From Akebia trifoliata (Eukaryota > Streptophyta > Magnoliopsida > Ranunculales > Lardizabalaceae), in the NCBI GenBank assembly GCA_017979445.1, contig CM030706.1, forward strand, positions 19,392,967 through 19,456,966: a stretch of DNA of 64,000 bases, read 5' to 3'. A program made the translations under genes and the position numbers. Positions 44,020 to 56,166 of this stretch are shown here, in pieces (within the stretch, counting starts at the first letter, position 1; each line of letters opens with the position of its first letter). The notes beneath the pieces were generated by a model, which had not been told where the DNA came from, did no database searches, and saw nothing but the letters and a program-made list of their open reading frames with translations.

Positions 44020-47000
44020 TTAATCAGTATTTCCAGCTCTTTTTATTAGTACCTTGGTGATTACATGTGTAAGGATTCCAATTGGGCAGAATAAGAGGCA
44101 AAGACAAACTGAATGACGGGTCTCAATGTCGTTCTCCAGCCCATCGATAAACACCTGCCTGAATGTATACAAGAATGAAGAAATTTCAGAACTACTGGAG
44201 AAGTATTTTACTTGGTTTTCTCCTAATCAGTAAGTAATATATAATCCATGGGAAGAGAGATACCTTGCAGCAAAGAGATCTACAGCCAACAAGTGTATCC
44301 AGGCAGAAGCTAAGGTCATCTCACTGGAGAACATCTTTTCAATACTGGTCAGCTGCAGAAACCCTTGGATTGTTACAAATCAAACCCCAAAGAGAAAGAG
44401 AGAGAGAGAGAGAAGAAAAAAAAACAACACAAGGAACCCATTACGACCCCAAGATATAAGGGCGTTATCGTTCAATACCATTATTACTTAGATGCTTTTG
44501 GGTATATTGGTTAGGTTCATATCAAAATGATATCAGAGCCAGTACCATGTCATGGAAGGGTGGCTATGGGAAAGGTCTACCTGGGAGCACTAAAAAAGGG
44601 GTACTAGCGTAACAGTCACCATAGAGTGGGCCACCACTTATGTGAGCAAGAGATGAGGACTAACTTTATGCACCATTATCACCTAGGTGCTTTTGTTGTA
44701 TTGGTTAGGTTTTTATAAGAAGCTAAGGAGCAGGAATCAACGATTTAAGTTTCTTGGAATGATAATAACAATCTTTATTAGCTAAATACACACCTCTGGC
44801 AGCAAGTATTCACTTGCAAAAATCATCCGTATGGTCTCAGGTGTCCAAGAGAGGTATAGAAGATACGCATATAGAAGTCCAAGCAAAACATAGGGTACAC
44901 TACTCTCCATCGACTTTTTAGTCTGCATTTCAAAGTACCCAAACCAAATACATTGCTTACAGAAAAAGGAATGCAAGATTATATATATTTTAAGTTCAAT
45001 AGCATTGCCATAGAGTGAAAAATCCAAATTAGTTAAAGAGGCTCACCAGCTCAGCTTTAGGAGCCAGAACCATGAAAGTGTAGAATGGAAGAACAGCAGC
45101 TGTTCCCAGGGGGAAAGCACTGCTCGCAATTTCAGAACTTGTAAACCCTGCCAGAGAAAACTCGTCCTTAGAGAAAGTAGAGTTTGAAAGTTGTACTTGA
45201 CAATGAAACGAAAGGAAACATCACAAGAACAACCAAGAGTTTGAAAATGAAATCGTATCCGAAATCTCTCTCAACTACTGCTAAGATTCAAAATTTCAAA
45301 TCATTATGATTTGGAAGAATGTCTCAGCCACGGTGGTAATAGGATTGAGACATTGGAGGAATGTCTCTGGTTGTTTTAGATATGAATTGGTTTGTACTGT
45401 AGTGTATTATCTGGGATGGTCTCAGTTTAACCCTAACATACTATGACTCACGAAGAGATTTTAAACCATCCTTTGGAAGCATTGTTCTCCTATACATTAC
45501 AAATTTTAGGACAACCACGGGTGTGAAAATCATGTCTATCTGTCTGTATTATCCAACTCTAATACCCACCCAAAGTTTCTGTAAAATTGGCAGTTGTTTG
45601 GGATAAAGCTTTGATGATGAAGAAGAAGATGCCTCACATGGTATCAAAACTAAGACATCAAGAAGTATGACTTTTCTGCCTTGTAGGCAAAAGTAAAATA
45701 AACCAATGAATGGTCTTTAAATAAAATAAGCATGTCAGATTCTTCTTCCATCTCCTCCTGCCTGATCTTGGCTGGGAAAAGTAAGAGTGAAGTAATGATA
45801 AATCCTAACACTTGACTTGCAACAATTTTATTGTCATCCCCGTTTTTTAAACAAAAATTCCATCTTTTCAAGTGTATTTTATCCCCATAAAGCACAAAGC
45901 ATGTTTAAAGGACTTGACACTGTTTTTACACTGCCTATCAACCTGCCACAACCATCCTCCTTTATCCGGACCTTAGGGCCTGTAATGCAAGCGTGCTGCC
46001 CACACAGCCAAAGTTTAAGAAAGAAGTTCAAATGCACTAACTATAAGTTCAAAACTATACATCAAGGAAGAAACCTTTTATATTGATTCCGAAATCTAGT
46101 TAACATAAATCTACCAAAACATTAAAGTTGTGTGTCTTTGTTACAATAACCAATTTGTATTCGTTACTGAGTTTATTCAGAGGACAATGTTCATTATGAG
46201 GAATCCTTTTTGTCAACCGCTGATCTAGAAGCATAATAGCTATGATTATAAAAATTGAACAAAATCCTTTTTGTCGGGTAAGCCAGACCTAAATCCCCGA
46301 TCTCAAAGTTTCATTTCAGTATGTAAACATTAAAGCCTTAATTTTTTTTTTCTGAAACTGCTAGATACCTAGGCAAGCATGCATACTGTCTTAGTGTCCT
46401 GGGGCATATTGCATTCAAAGACCCGGATGATTCATGGGATTCTACAATTCAAACCATAATGGCGTTAATTATGAAACTAAACATTAACTCTCGTGCATAC
46501 GTCAATGTTTTTCTCATTAGATTTTAGCATCATCATCAACTGCAGTGGATCCTCTATTTTGCGCAATAGCTCTCAGGTTGATGAAGATTGACTATAACTA
46601 TATATCCAAGTAATGGCATGGCACCTAGTTTTGAGCACAACAAGAGGGAGCAAACCCCTGTCGCTAGAGCTTTACCACTGAGTCAACCTCCTGGACGTAA
46701 TTCATAACAGAATGTTAATCACACACAAACAGTATGTGATTAAACACCGACAAATTATTCCAACTACGTTGAAAACTTGAAAACAAGGTTGAACAATAAT
46801 TACTCTAGGAAGTTTTTCAGGAAAACCTAAATGATCGATCACACAGACGCAGAGATATGAGCAGTCAACCATGAGATTCAAATTCCATGACCAATCATAG
46901 TACAACCACACATCTAGGACTTTAAGGTCTTCATCTGACCATCTATATATCCAGAGAATCTGATATTTAGAGCATAGGAACTCTAATATTGATGTTGATG

Positions 47001-50000
47001 ACATGATGTATGTGAGGATCCTCCATCAAGAATTGTTACGACCTGGAGTTGACTTATAGTAGTTGCAATATTTAGAAGAAGAAGAAAAAAGATGGAAAAG
47101 CATTCGATGAAATAATAACTTTTGCTAATGCTATTAGCATGTTATTCTTCAAGGTTAGAATGTAAGATGTAAAAATTAGACTAAAGTAATTAGTTTCCTA
47201 AAGTGGTCCAACACAATATAGTTTTGGCAAAGAATCCTGGGTTTAGAAGGGTTTTTTTTTTTTTTGAAAGGTAGGTTGCTAAAGAAGTATGAAGGAACTA
47301 GAAAACTACCTCAATCAATTACAAGTGCGATCAAAGAGGTAACTGTTTCAAACAGATCCAACAGCTTAAATGAGTGAGTTATACCCCCTATAGAGTTTGC
47401 AGACCTTGTCTTTTAGGGTTTTCATGATGGGTTTTAGAACCCTAAGAGGTTCTACATCAATATGAGGATTCTCTGTTTTCACCTATCCATCTAAAGCCCC
47501 ATCAATTGAGCCAAGGAAGAAAAGGAAAAGACTTCCCTTCGTGTTCAAGATTATCAGGATATCAAACTCAAGGCCTAACGGTTCAGTCCTCCAATCAGGT
47601 TAATTTGATTTGATTTGAAGGCTTTAGATCAAGTATTACATGTGTTTCATGTGATGGGAATCAATAAAATTCCAATATAGAATTTTTGTTGTAGCTTATG
47701 TTGGTCTCTGAAAGGAGAACTAAATTCCAATAACTATAACCAGTAGCAATATTAATCTCAAAAGTAGAAATTTCTGAACGGATCAAGAAAACGTAACAAA
47801 AATATCCAGATATAATTTCATACGTAGAATCTTGTTTGGAGAAAGATAAACTCATGCAACTTTGTAAGAATCGCTTCATGTAATATATGTCAAATGAACA
47901 GCATCAGTAGCGAAAAAGAATTACATGAAGCAGATACTCCAGACCCTTTTCCACAGGGCACAAATCTTGCAAATTCTGGGCTTAAAACAACTCTCGATCC
48001 TCCCACAAAGCTCCAGTTACAGCTAAGCAAGGTTCCGATTCTTTCCACTCCTTGGCCAAAAAATTCAGAACTCTTACCTCTGAGAGCAAAAACTGATCTA
48101 TGTTCTATCCCAAGAGTAGGACGGGGTCCCATAGCTAGCCAAGGCCAATCAACCTACAATAAAGGATCCGATAACTGTAAAGAAAATCCATAGCAGCACT
48201 ATCTAAACACTATGTATGGGTTAGTACCATTACATACATTATCATGCTTTGTGCTTCTAGGAATGTGAATTGAATCTAAAATGTAATCAAAATAAAATAG
48301 ATGAAATATTGGAACAAGTTAGAAAACGAGGCTTGGTATAATTCAAAGTTTAATAAACATATTGACACAATACAAATCATAGGATCATCCATGAGGCATC
48401 AATCTGTATCATATTAACCCATATTTTAACCTTAAACTATATTTCTTCAATAAATTATCAGGGTCAGTGTTGTCAAATGTGATCGCATATGTGATCACAT
48501 ATGCTGTGCAATTTAGTGATTCTGGAACATTATGCCATCGCATACAAGGCACATACAGTATGCGATGACATATTACTCCAATGGTTAAAATTTTGATTTT
48601 GGGGCATTAAATTTAACTTTTTTTAATCTATCTTCTCCTACAAATACCCTATTCTTGCATCATTCTAAGCTATTTCTTTTACTCTTTCACTCACATGTAT
48701 TCTCTTTAAATCTTATTTTTACTATTATTTTTCAAAATATTGAGTCTATGCATTCTAACATAAGATCATATTATCTTGTGATTAAACTATTAAAGTGGAG
48801 TCCATTTTAAGTTTCCAAAACTAGAACTTGATAATTGAAGTAGAGCCACATTTATATCATGGAAAACTTTATACATTATTGACAATGTGGTTCATTGACT
48901 TCTTTTATTCTTGTTACTAAATGACTAAACATAATCAGTTTTATTCAATTTTTAAAATGAAAGCTATCCAAATGTATTGTTTTAGGTATGTTATAATTTT
49001 CTAATATTTTTCTAACTTTTCAAAACATTTTTTTATTTTTTTTTTTTATTTTTTTTTTTTATATTAAAAAAAATAGTTTGTGCAATATGCTACCACATGT
49101 ACCATATGTGATTTCACATATGCTATTTGATAACATTGATCGGGATAGAGAAAAGAGTGTAGCAGAGGTGAGAATATTGAGAAGGATGACTGGAAAAAAC
49201 TAGGAAGGACAAAATTAAATTAAAATGAACCAAATTCCAGAGGTTGGAATTATAAAAATGCACCAAACATTGGAGTAAAAGATCTGAAATCTATAGAAAA
49301 TGCTACATTTAAAATCCAGGTATTTGTATGCCCAAAAAATTCATGAAGCATTGAAATACAAAGCACTCATGAAAATTCTTGGAGGGGAAAAAAAAAAAGG
49401 AATCTCCAAAAGGACAACAAAAAGACATTATTTGAAGTATTCGTGCTGCCCCAATTAAATACCCAAACTGAAGTCTGTAAATCTACTAACTGCACAAGTG
49501 AAAATCCATACTATATTAACAAATCTAAACAGGAAAGAGTACAAAACTTAATTCAAATCCATAGTATACAAGTGGCAGAATAAAGACTAAAAAAAAAAAA
49601 ATTCCCAAATGAGAATAAATGGGTGAAGAAGAATTGACACACAGGTAAAGATCAGTACACAATTCAATATGGCCAACTAACAGAAATGTTGAAAATACTC
49701 TCTGTTGAACAACAACTTATAAAAATTAAAAATATTAACAAAAAAAAGGAAGAACAATTTGACAGCAAAGGAGCAATAAGAACTTACAGATAATCCATTA
49801 AACTAAAGAAGAAGAAGAAAAAAAAAAGGCGAAAAATCTCCGGAAGAACTTGAGAACAACAAAATTACGCACTCAAAATCAAATTATTTAACTACTCAGT
49901 TCAGAAAACACCAAAATTTATTCAAATAGCTATGTCAAATGCGAAGATAAAATGCTCAAATTCAAGAATTCTGAATACCCATCTCAGATAAATCTAGAAA

Positions 50001-50335
50001 ACAAGGGAAAATTAAAAATATACCAAATAACCGGTTCAGATAAATCAGAAATTTATCAAAACGTGTATATGAAGTGTCAAGAAAACATGGTAAAAATTAA
50101 ATACCCATATCAAATCAACCATAAATTCGATTAAAAAATATAGTTGAGTTCCAACAGAACTTAACAAATTTAAAATACCCAATTGAAGAAATCAAAGTAC
50201 ACACCACAGCAGACACATAGTATCCATCCTTTGAAACAAGATAAAAATCAAAAAAGAAGAGAGTTAAAACTTCGAAGCATAAGAACAGACCTTGAGTGAC
50301 ATTTGAGAGTGGCAAGAGGAAACAAAGGGGGCCAT
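44020..50335 (-). CDS. ABA4: ABA4, neoxanthin synthesis protein (DUF4281)
   Basis: Six minus-strand exons: 50291-50335, 47925-48153, 45047-45147, 44794-44922, 44264-44352, 44020-44158. All have GT-AG introns in phase, 243 residues, stop TAA. ABA4 is a plastid membrane protein needed to make neoxanthin from violaxanthin, hence for one route to abscisic acid. The recognised blocks are [68 protein letters not shown] and [17 protein letters not shown], giving four hydrophobic segments after an N-terminal transit region. The tiny first exon ([15 protein letters not shown]) was chosen because its GT donor joins in frame to the acceptor at 48154 (TTGTAG/GTTGAT). An ATG in exon 2 at 48132 is an alternative start. 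Length is close to the family norm of about 220. Introns 1, 2 and 4 hold repeats. Confidence 0.94.
44455..44720. repeat. TRIM-like direct repeats in ABA4 intron 4
   Basis: ACCATTATTACTTAGATGCTT ... TATTGGTTAGGTT (44478-44516) recurs as ACCATTATCACCTAGGTGCTT ... TATTGGTTAGGTT (44671-44713). The first copy is followed by TGATATCAGAGCCA at about 44527-44540, like a tRNA-iMet primer site of LTR elements (TGGTATCAGAGC). Suggests a very short, decayed non-coding LTR element. Confidence 0.45.
48465..49138. mobile_element. hAT-like MITE in ABA4 intron 1
   Basis: Terminal inverted repeats CAGTGTTGTCAAAT...CATATGTGATCACATATG at the left and CAATGTTATCAAAT...CATATGTGAAATCACATATG (reverse strand) at the right. 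Flanks ATCAGGGT (48457-48464) and ATCGGGAT (49139-49146) are an imperfect 8-bp duplication, the hAT length. 674 bp, no coding capacity. Confidence 0.72.
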
Positions 50336-50345
50336 ATTTGGTGAA

Positions 50346-50347
50346 AG

Positions 50348-50379
<32 letters not shown>
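50346..50379 (-). repeat. (GTT)n microsatellite in ABA4 5' leader
   Basis: About 11 trinucleotides (AAC on the plus strand), ending 11-12 nt upstream of the ATG at 50335. Within the predicted 5' untranslated region, so length changes would alter the ABA4 leader. Confidence 0.8.
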
Positions 50380-50381
<2 letters not shown>

Positions 50382-52035
50382 GTTTCTTCATTTGCTGAGA
50401 ATTCAGTCTCTAATTATAACAAAACACATTACAGTTAGCTGGGAATATGGGATTCCACTAGCGAGAAAACGGTGTGAAGGACACAGCTAAGAGTACAAAA
50501 AGGGTCGCCTCAGCAGTAAGCAGCACTACTAGTCCTGCTACTACCTAAATCCAACCCAACAACTTTCATTTTTTTTCCACTATAACTTGTTCCAATTTTT
50601 AGTTAGATTAATTGTGGGTGGACGACAGTTGCTCTCTAGTGACCAAATAGCACTTTCACGTTTCTCTTGCTACTTGCTAGTGCTACATAATGCCCTACAC
50701 CCAGGCGTTGTACAATGTTGGTGTACATTTCTTTTACAAGGGGGTCCTCCTCCAGCTTCTCCACCCATTACTTTAACAAAAATGTCGAAGAGAGATTTGC
50801 GATGCTAGATATTTTGTCCCGAAATTCTCTCTCCACCATCCAATCACTTGTGCTTTTTCAATCCGTGCGGCGTACGCCATGTTACTTTTGTGGTGTAAGA
50901 CTATAGAAGATTAAAAAAAAAATTAATGTGAAATAAAATAATTTATAAATATCAAAAAAAATTTACATATTTAAACTAAGCAAAATTTGTATTGGACATA
51001 ATAGTCTTAAGACAATTTTCACCCTTATAATGTACTAACAGTCTCTGGACATCTATCTCCTAAGATATATACAACGCTCAAAATGTGTAAAAGACCACAC
51101 TCCAAATGTACACATACAAGCAAACTCATACTATAATTGTACTTTCAAGGACTCACGAGAAATACGAAGAAAACAAAAGACACGATACACGTAAAATTCA
51201 AAAATTTGATGATGCAAATGAGGGAATAAACACCTTTGTAAGAATATCCCCGTTAGAACAATCATCACTAGTGTCTCTTAGAATAATCACGAGTTATGAT
51301 TCAATGAGTTCAACTCATTCGATAAATTAATCAAGTAAAAGACCTAACGAATTTTAGCAAAAATTGATCTTTCATACGCACCCACGTGAGGTATACATCT
51401 GAGATTTGCACCCCTACACACGCACATGCACTAAGTGTTTCTGGGTCAATGGATCCAAAACCCTTTATAACCTGTGGGCCCTCGTGCACGCATGGACTTT
51501 AGCCATATCTCTCTTACTTTTACAATACTATGTGAGAGCTTTCATATAAGAACTACACTTTTTACTTGTTTATATCCGATATGGGACTAAAAATATTTAC
51601 AACACCACTTTCACAGCACCAATTCCAATTGCATTCAAACAAATGGATAAATCCCATATTGTTTCAACAACCCCCCATATTAATTGAAAAAGTTGAAATA
51701 AAAAAAAATAATATGATAAAATATTCTAAAACATAGAGAGTACAATAGGAAAAGTCATGCATTAGGAAAAATAATTTGTAACTTTGAACTTTTCTTAGTG
51801 AGAGTTTATCATATTTACTAGACTAAGTAGTGAACATAAGTCTTAAACTGTTTATTTTTTCGTGTAAATCAAGAAAATAGACTTCACACATTTATTTTCT
51901 AACCATAATTAGTTTTTATAATTGTGTTGATTTTGGTCCTGAATAATCTCAAATATTATGAGTGCTCTAGAGAATCCAGTCTTATATGATTATCATATAA
52001 CCGACCCAGTTCTACACTCACATAAGAGACATTAT
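50380..52035. other. ABA4 upstream region and intergenic DNA
   Basis: ABA4 promoter region at the left. The remainder is AT-rich with scattered short frames. No gene, duplication or known repeat recognised up to the LTR at 52036. Confidence 0.5.
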
Positions 52036-54331
52036 AGTAGACACCCCAATTTGAACGGGCCCTCACTCGAAAGGGCCCAAAAATAGTAATTTTTCAATAA
52101 ATTTGGCCAACGGGTCTCGATGGCCCAAATCATCGAAATATGGCATTTTCGTCAAAATCAAAGCCTCTAACACCTCTCAATGGGTTAGTACGCCCACCAA
52201 AAGATTTGGCAAGCTCCCTTCTACCCCGCTCCGCTCAAAACATCGATTTTTCGACAACATAGGCCAACGGGACTCAAAGGCCCAAAATGCTAAAATGTAG
52301 CAACTTGATTGAACCGAAGCCCCTAAGACCACCCAATGGTCCAAGGGACCCACCAAAGGGACCGTACTCATCGTACGCTGTCCCAACCTTCACCGCTCCA
52401 CGCTTGCATCCAAGCACTTGATGAAATTATCCAACGGGCCTAAAAAGCCTGATTCGCCAACACGTGGCATTTTAATCAATCTAATAATTTCTAAAAATCA
52501 TAAAAAGATAAAAAATGGAAAAATGTGAGACTTGGGACGCCTACCCCTCATCTACCTCCCACCGCTCCACTTCCAAAGCCGCAAACACCCTAAGCCCATG
52601 CGAAGCCCACAAACATTTACCTCTTTCTTAAATTAATTTCCCACCATACACCCTTACCCAAAACTAATCCTATGTCACCTCAATCCTAAAACCTACTCAT
52701 TCTCAAAATCCAACCCAAAACAAGCCTTACCCAATCCAAAATAACCTACAACCCCAAAGCCCAACATCAAAAGCCCACAAGACATCACCATATCCATATC
52801 CAATTATCCAACCAACAACCCTAATACATCAACCACTACCCACATCAACCAATCACAATCTTCACACCAAAAGATGACACATGTCATCACCACCCTTCAC
52901 CTCTATCATCTAATCACCTATCCCCATCACCATTCTCTAAACACTCCATTAACCCACATCACCTCTCCAAAATTACCTCAACCCATACCCTACCCTAACC
53001 TACCCTATCCCCATTCTCCAACATCATCAACTACCCACACCTCAACCCATACTCTAATCCTTCACCATTCTCTAACATCATCAACCACCCACATCACCAC
53101 CCATATCCCTTACATATCAACCCATCACTTTCCCTTAAAACACTCCAACAAAATCATCTCAACCCATACTTCCCTCATCATCAACCAACTAACACACACC
53201 ATTCTCTCTAATCAAACAATCCCCATCAACCAATCTCATCACCTCACCCTCTCATCACATATGCCACATGATATCATCCTCTTCCTCCTCCCAAAAACCC
53301 ACCAACTAACCTCTTACACAACCCATTCTCCTAAATCTAAACACTTCATCTCTTCAACCAACCTAACACTTCTTCTCCAAACAACCCTCTTACACCCTAC
53401 TCCCTCCATCAACCATCACTCATCTCATCCTACCAAACACTCTACCCAAATGGATTTGGGTAGGATCCAAACCATTTGGATCAAAACCTTACCTATTTCC
53501 ATCATTTACACAAATACCCTCACTTTCATTCTAAATTTCAAACCTTCCACCCCTAAAACATATGCCATTATCCCTCCTTCCAAACTTTAAACCCATTATA
53601 CCCCCAAACATCCTCCCAACACCTATAAATACCTCTCCCCTCCTTCTAAAAATGGTTACCAAGTCTTACTAGAAAAAAAAGAAAAATATTTTCTCTACTC
53701 ATCTCTACTCTACTATTCTCTCATACCACCTTCTAAAAAAGACAACTTCACTCTCATACTTCACTAAGGACCTAAGAAGCATAGAAGAAGAAGAAGAAGA
53801 AAAAATGAAGAAACAAGGGTGAACTCGGAGCTTCAAGGTGGGTTCAGAGTACACCCCCCATCTCTCTCTCTATCCTCCCCTTCTCCCTTTTCTAAATATC
53901 CCCTTTTTCTCTTTTATTTTTATTTTAAATGAGTGGATCCCAAGGCTAAGGGTTCATAAGGGTCATTTTCATCAATGAAATGACCCTATGATCAAGCCGA
54001 AAATGAATCCCGAACTTGGGAACAAAACGCACACACGTGGCACTTTTGTTTTCTCTTTTTTATTATCAAATGACCGAGTTGCGCAGAGGTTACCGCCACT
54101 TGGCGGGGAGAAAAGGGTGCCTAACACCTTCCCTTTTCTTCAATCGAGCCACTTACTCGAATCCCAAGGTTGATTACCCCTTATCCATCGTGAGTCACTA
54201 AAATGCCAAAAATGGCAATTTTTTGAAAAATGTGCATCTGGTGACCATTCATACCCACTTACAATTTGAATGGTGGCGACTCCAAATCTTAGTAGATGTG
54301 GCCGTCGTAACGACGAATCCACGTATCTACA
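52036..54331 (+). repeat. 5' LTR of element 2
   Basis: Starts AGTAGACACCCC (a mutated TGTAGACACCCC), ends GTATCTACA. About 2.3 kb. U3 from about 52540 to 53640 is almost free of G on the plus strand. TATA box at 53624-53630. The 238-codon open frame at 52874-53590 comes from this composition and is not a gene. Confidence 0.85.
53624..53630 (+). promoter_or_regulatory. TATA box of element 2 LTR
   Basis: TATAAAT in CACCTATAAATACC, at the 3' edge of the G-poor U3. The downstream part contains transcribed-region features (poly-A runs, GAAGAAGAAGAAG). Confidence 0.65.
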
Positions 54332-54333
54332 GC

Positions 54334-54351
54334 TGGTGACTCCACTGGGGA
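54334..54351 (+). other. Primer-binding site of element 2
   Basis: TGGTGACTCCACTGGGGA, two bases after the LTR end. One change (GCG to GTG) from the site in element 1. Confidence 0.85.
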
Positions 54352-55067
54352 CATGGTTCATCCCTCGTGACAAGTCGGTCATCTTTGAAAAAAAAAAAAA
54401 ACTTTGTTTACTAACATTGTTGTTTGTTGTTTGCTTCTTATTTTCCATTTTTCAAATGTCCAAAATGTAATATTTACTTACTTTTGTTGTTTTTATTACA
54501 TGTTTGTATGGGGGTCAATGAAAAATAATGAATGAAAATGCACGTGTGCACTTGCGAGCATAACCCCACTTCCGAGCCACCCCACCCTCAATATACATAA
54601 ACCCCGATGCTTAGTAGTTCTACGGCTTGAGATCGTTATTTCAAGTGTCGGGAATGGACACATCAAACCCGATCACCAACCGACGACATGTGTACTTCGG
54701 CATGCATCGAGGTTTGAAGATCGGGTAGCCTTGAAGCCACCTATTAAACTCATGCATGTGCCCGGCTAGATGAGTTAGGACACAAATTTAATGTTACATC
54801 GACCACCAAAGTAATGTTGTATGCAATTATTGTGGTCGGGCCTCGAAGCCCAAGTTGTAAGCCCAATGGGGCACCCCTAGTTCACTAAGTAGATGTGCCA
54901 ATTTATTTTTATCCTCCCTTAGGTAAAAGGGAGTAGTGCACATAGCATCATTCAAAAAAAAAAAGGAAAAAAAATAGTGAGCAAAAGACTCAAAAACAGG
55001 GGAGACATGGAAAACAGGGGCAAAGAAACAGTTCTGTGAAATTCCAGAAACTGGATTTCATTCTGGT
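54352..55067 (+). other. Leader of element 2
   Basis: Non-coding. Poly-A runs at 54389-54400 and 54955-54975. No frame supported. Confidence 0.55.
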
Positions 55068-55236
55068 CCATGTCCATGGCACGGATAAACCAAAATGTAC
55101 TTCATCCGTGTTGGTAACACGGTTGAAACAATGACTACTTTAACCGTGTTTTGAGCACGGTTGAAACAGTGAATGTTTCATCCGTGCCCAAAATACGGAT
55201 AACAGAATGAGCATTACATCCGTGCCATTAACACGG
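55068..55236 (+). repeat. 38-bp hairpin array, copy 1 (leader of element 2)
   Basis: Five 17-nt inverted repeats begin exactly 38 bp apart, at 55068, 55106, 55144, 55182 and 55220. Consensus CCGTG-N7-CACGG, for example CCGTGTTGGTAACACGG and CCGTGTTTTGAGCACGG. The 21-nt spacers share only a GAAACA-type start and a CAT end. Changes in the stems are mostly transitions at CG. Confidence 0.92.
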
Positions 55237-55534
55237 ACCAGAGTGAGCTCGACCATACAGAGTGAACTCGACAGTCCATTTTGAAGAGGCCCACTCACTA
55301 TTGATCAAACTATGATGGTACCCTTAGGAAAATCCTAAGTTTGGGGACAAATTAAGTAAGGGGGATTTTGTTAATCAATGTTTTCAAACACAAATATATA
55401 TATATAAAACAAATCAAAAAAGAAAAAAAGAAAAGGGGGGGGAGGAAGAATTTGCGGATTTTCCAACTCGAAATAATTTTGTGAACCGGGCCCCCGCTTG
55501 TGTTCATTTAAACCGAGCCCACAATCTGAACCAT

Positions 55535-55740
55535 CCCAACTGGGTCCACGACCCAGATCCATTTCCAACTAGGTCCACGACCCAGATCCAATCCAACTGG
55601 TTCCACGACCCAGATCCATTTCCAACTGGGTTCAGGACCCAAATCAATTTCCAACTGGGTCCACGACCCAGATCCATTTTCAACGGGATTACGACCCAGA
55701 TCCGTTTCAACTAGGTCCACGACCCAGATCCACTATAAGT
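55535..55740 (+). repeat. 29-bp hairpin array (leader of element 2)
   Basis: Seven units with core GGGTCCACGACCC and spacer AGATCCATTTCCAACT. Reverse complement of the element 1 array core GGGTCGTGGACCC, so both elements carry the array in the same sense. Confidence 0.9.
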
Positions 55741-56069
55741 CGGATCCATATCGAATTTCAAACCAAGATAACAACTGATCAATCAACTCAAATTAATTCA
55801 ATCTTTTTCAAAAAAAAAATAAAATTTAAGCACCAATTGTAGTCCTTGATCAAAGTCGGTGCCTAGAAAGATCTTACCTTGTTGATACGAGGGGGATAGA
55901 CTATATCTATTCATGGAATAAGGTGATTTAAAAGTGCCATTGTGCGTCGCCTCTTCCTTGGAGATCTGCCTGGCCGGTGGTGATTTCAAAGAACTGAATT
56001 GAAGGCTACCAAAAAACATGGGTTGTTCCAACTCAATTTATCTCGGAAATTACTTTTTCAAAATGTTTT

Positions 56070-56166
56070 CCCGACTCCGTGTCGATGCCAGCTCCGTACT
56101 AATGAAATTACCTTTTTCAAAATACCTTTTCGACTCCGTGTCGATGCTAGCTCCGCACTGATGAAT
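56070..56166 (+). repeat. 22-bp array remnant and deletion junction
   Basis: GACTCCGTGTCGATGCCAGC and AGCTCCGCACTGATGAAT units match the reverse complement of the 22-bp array in element 1. The sequence then passes without a gap into integrase (ATAATCGAGAAGATGG) near 56163. Confidence 0.75.

Noticed and set aside
46621..46700. Possible tRNA or SINE (TGACTCAGTGGTAAAGC on the minus strand)
   Set aside because: An A-box-like stretch is present, but no convincing B box, no folding cloverleaf and no duplication were found.
52874..53590. 238-codon plus-strand frame rich in T, H, S, P, L
   Set aside because: Product of the G-depleted LTR U3, where stop codons TAG and TGA are rare. No domain.
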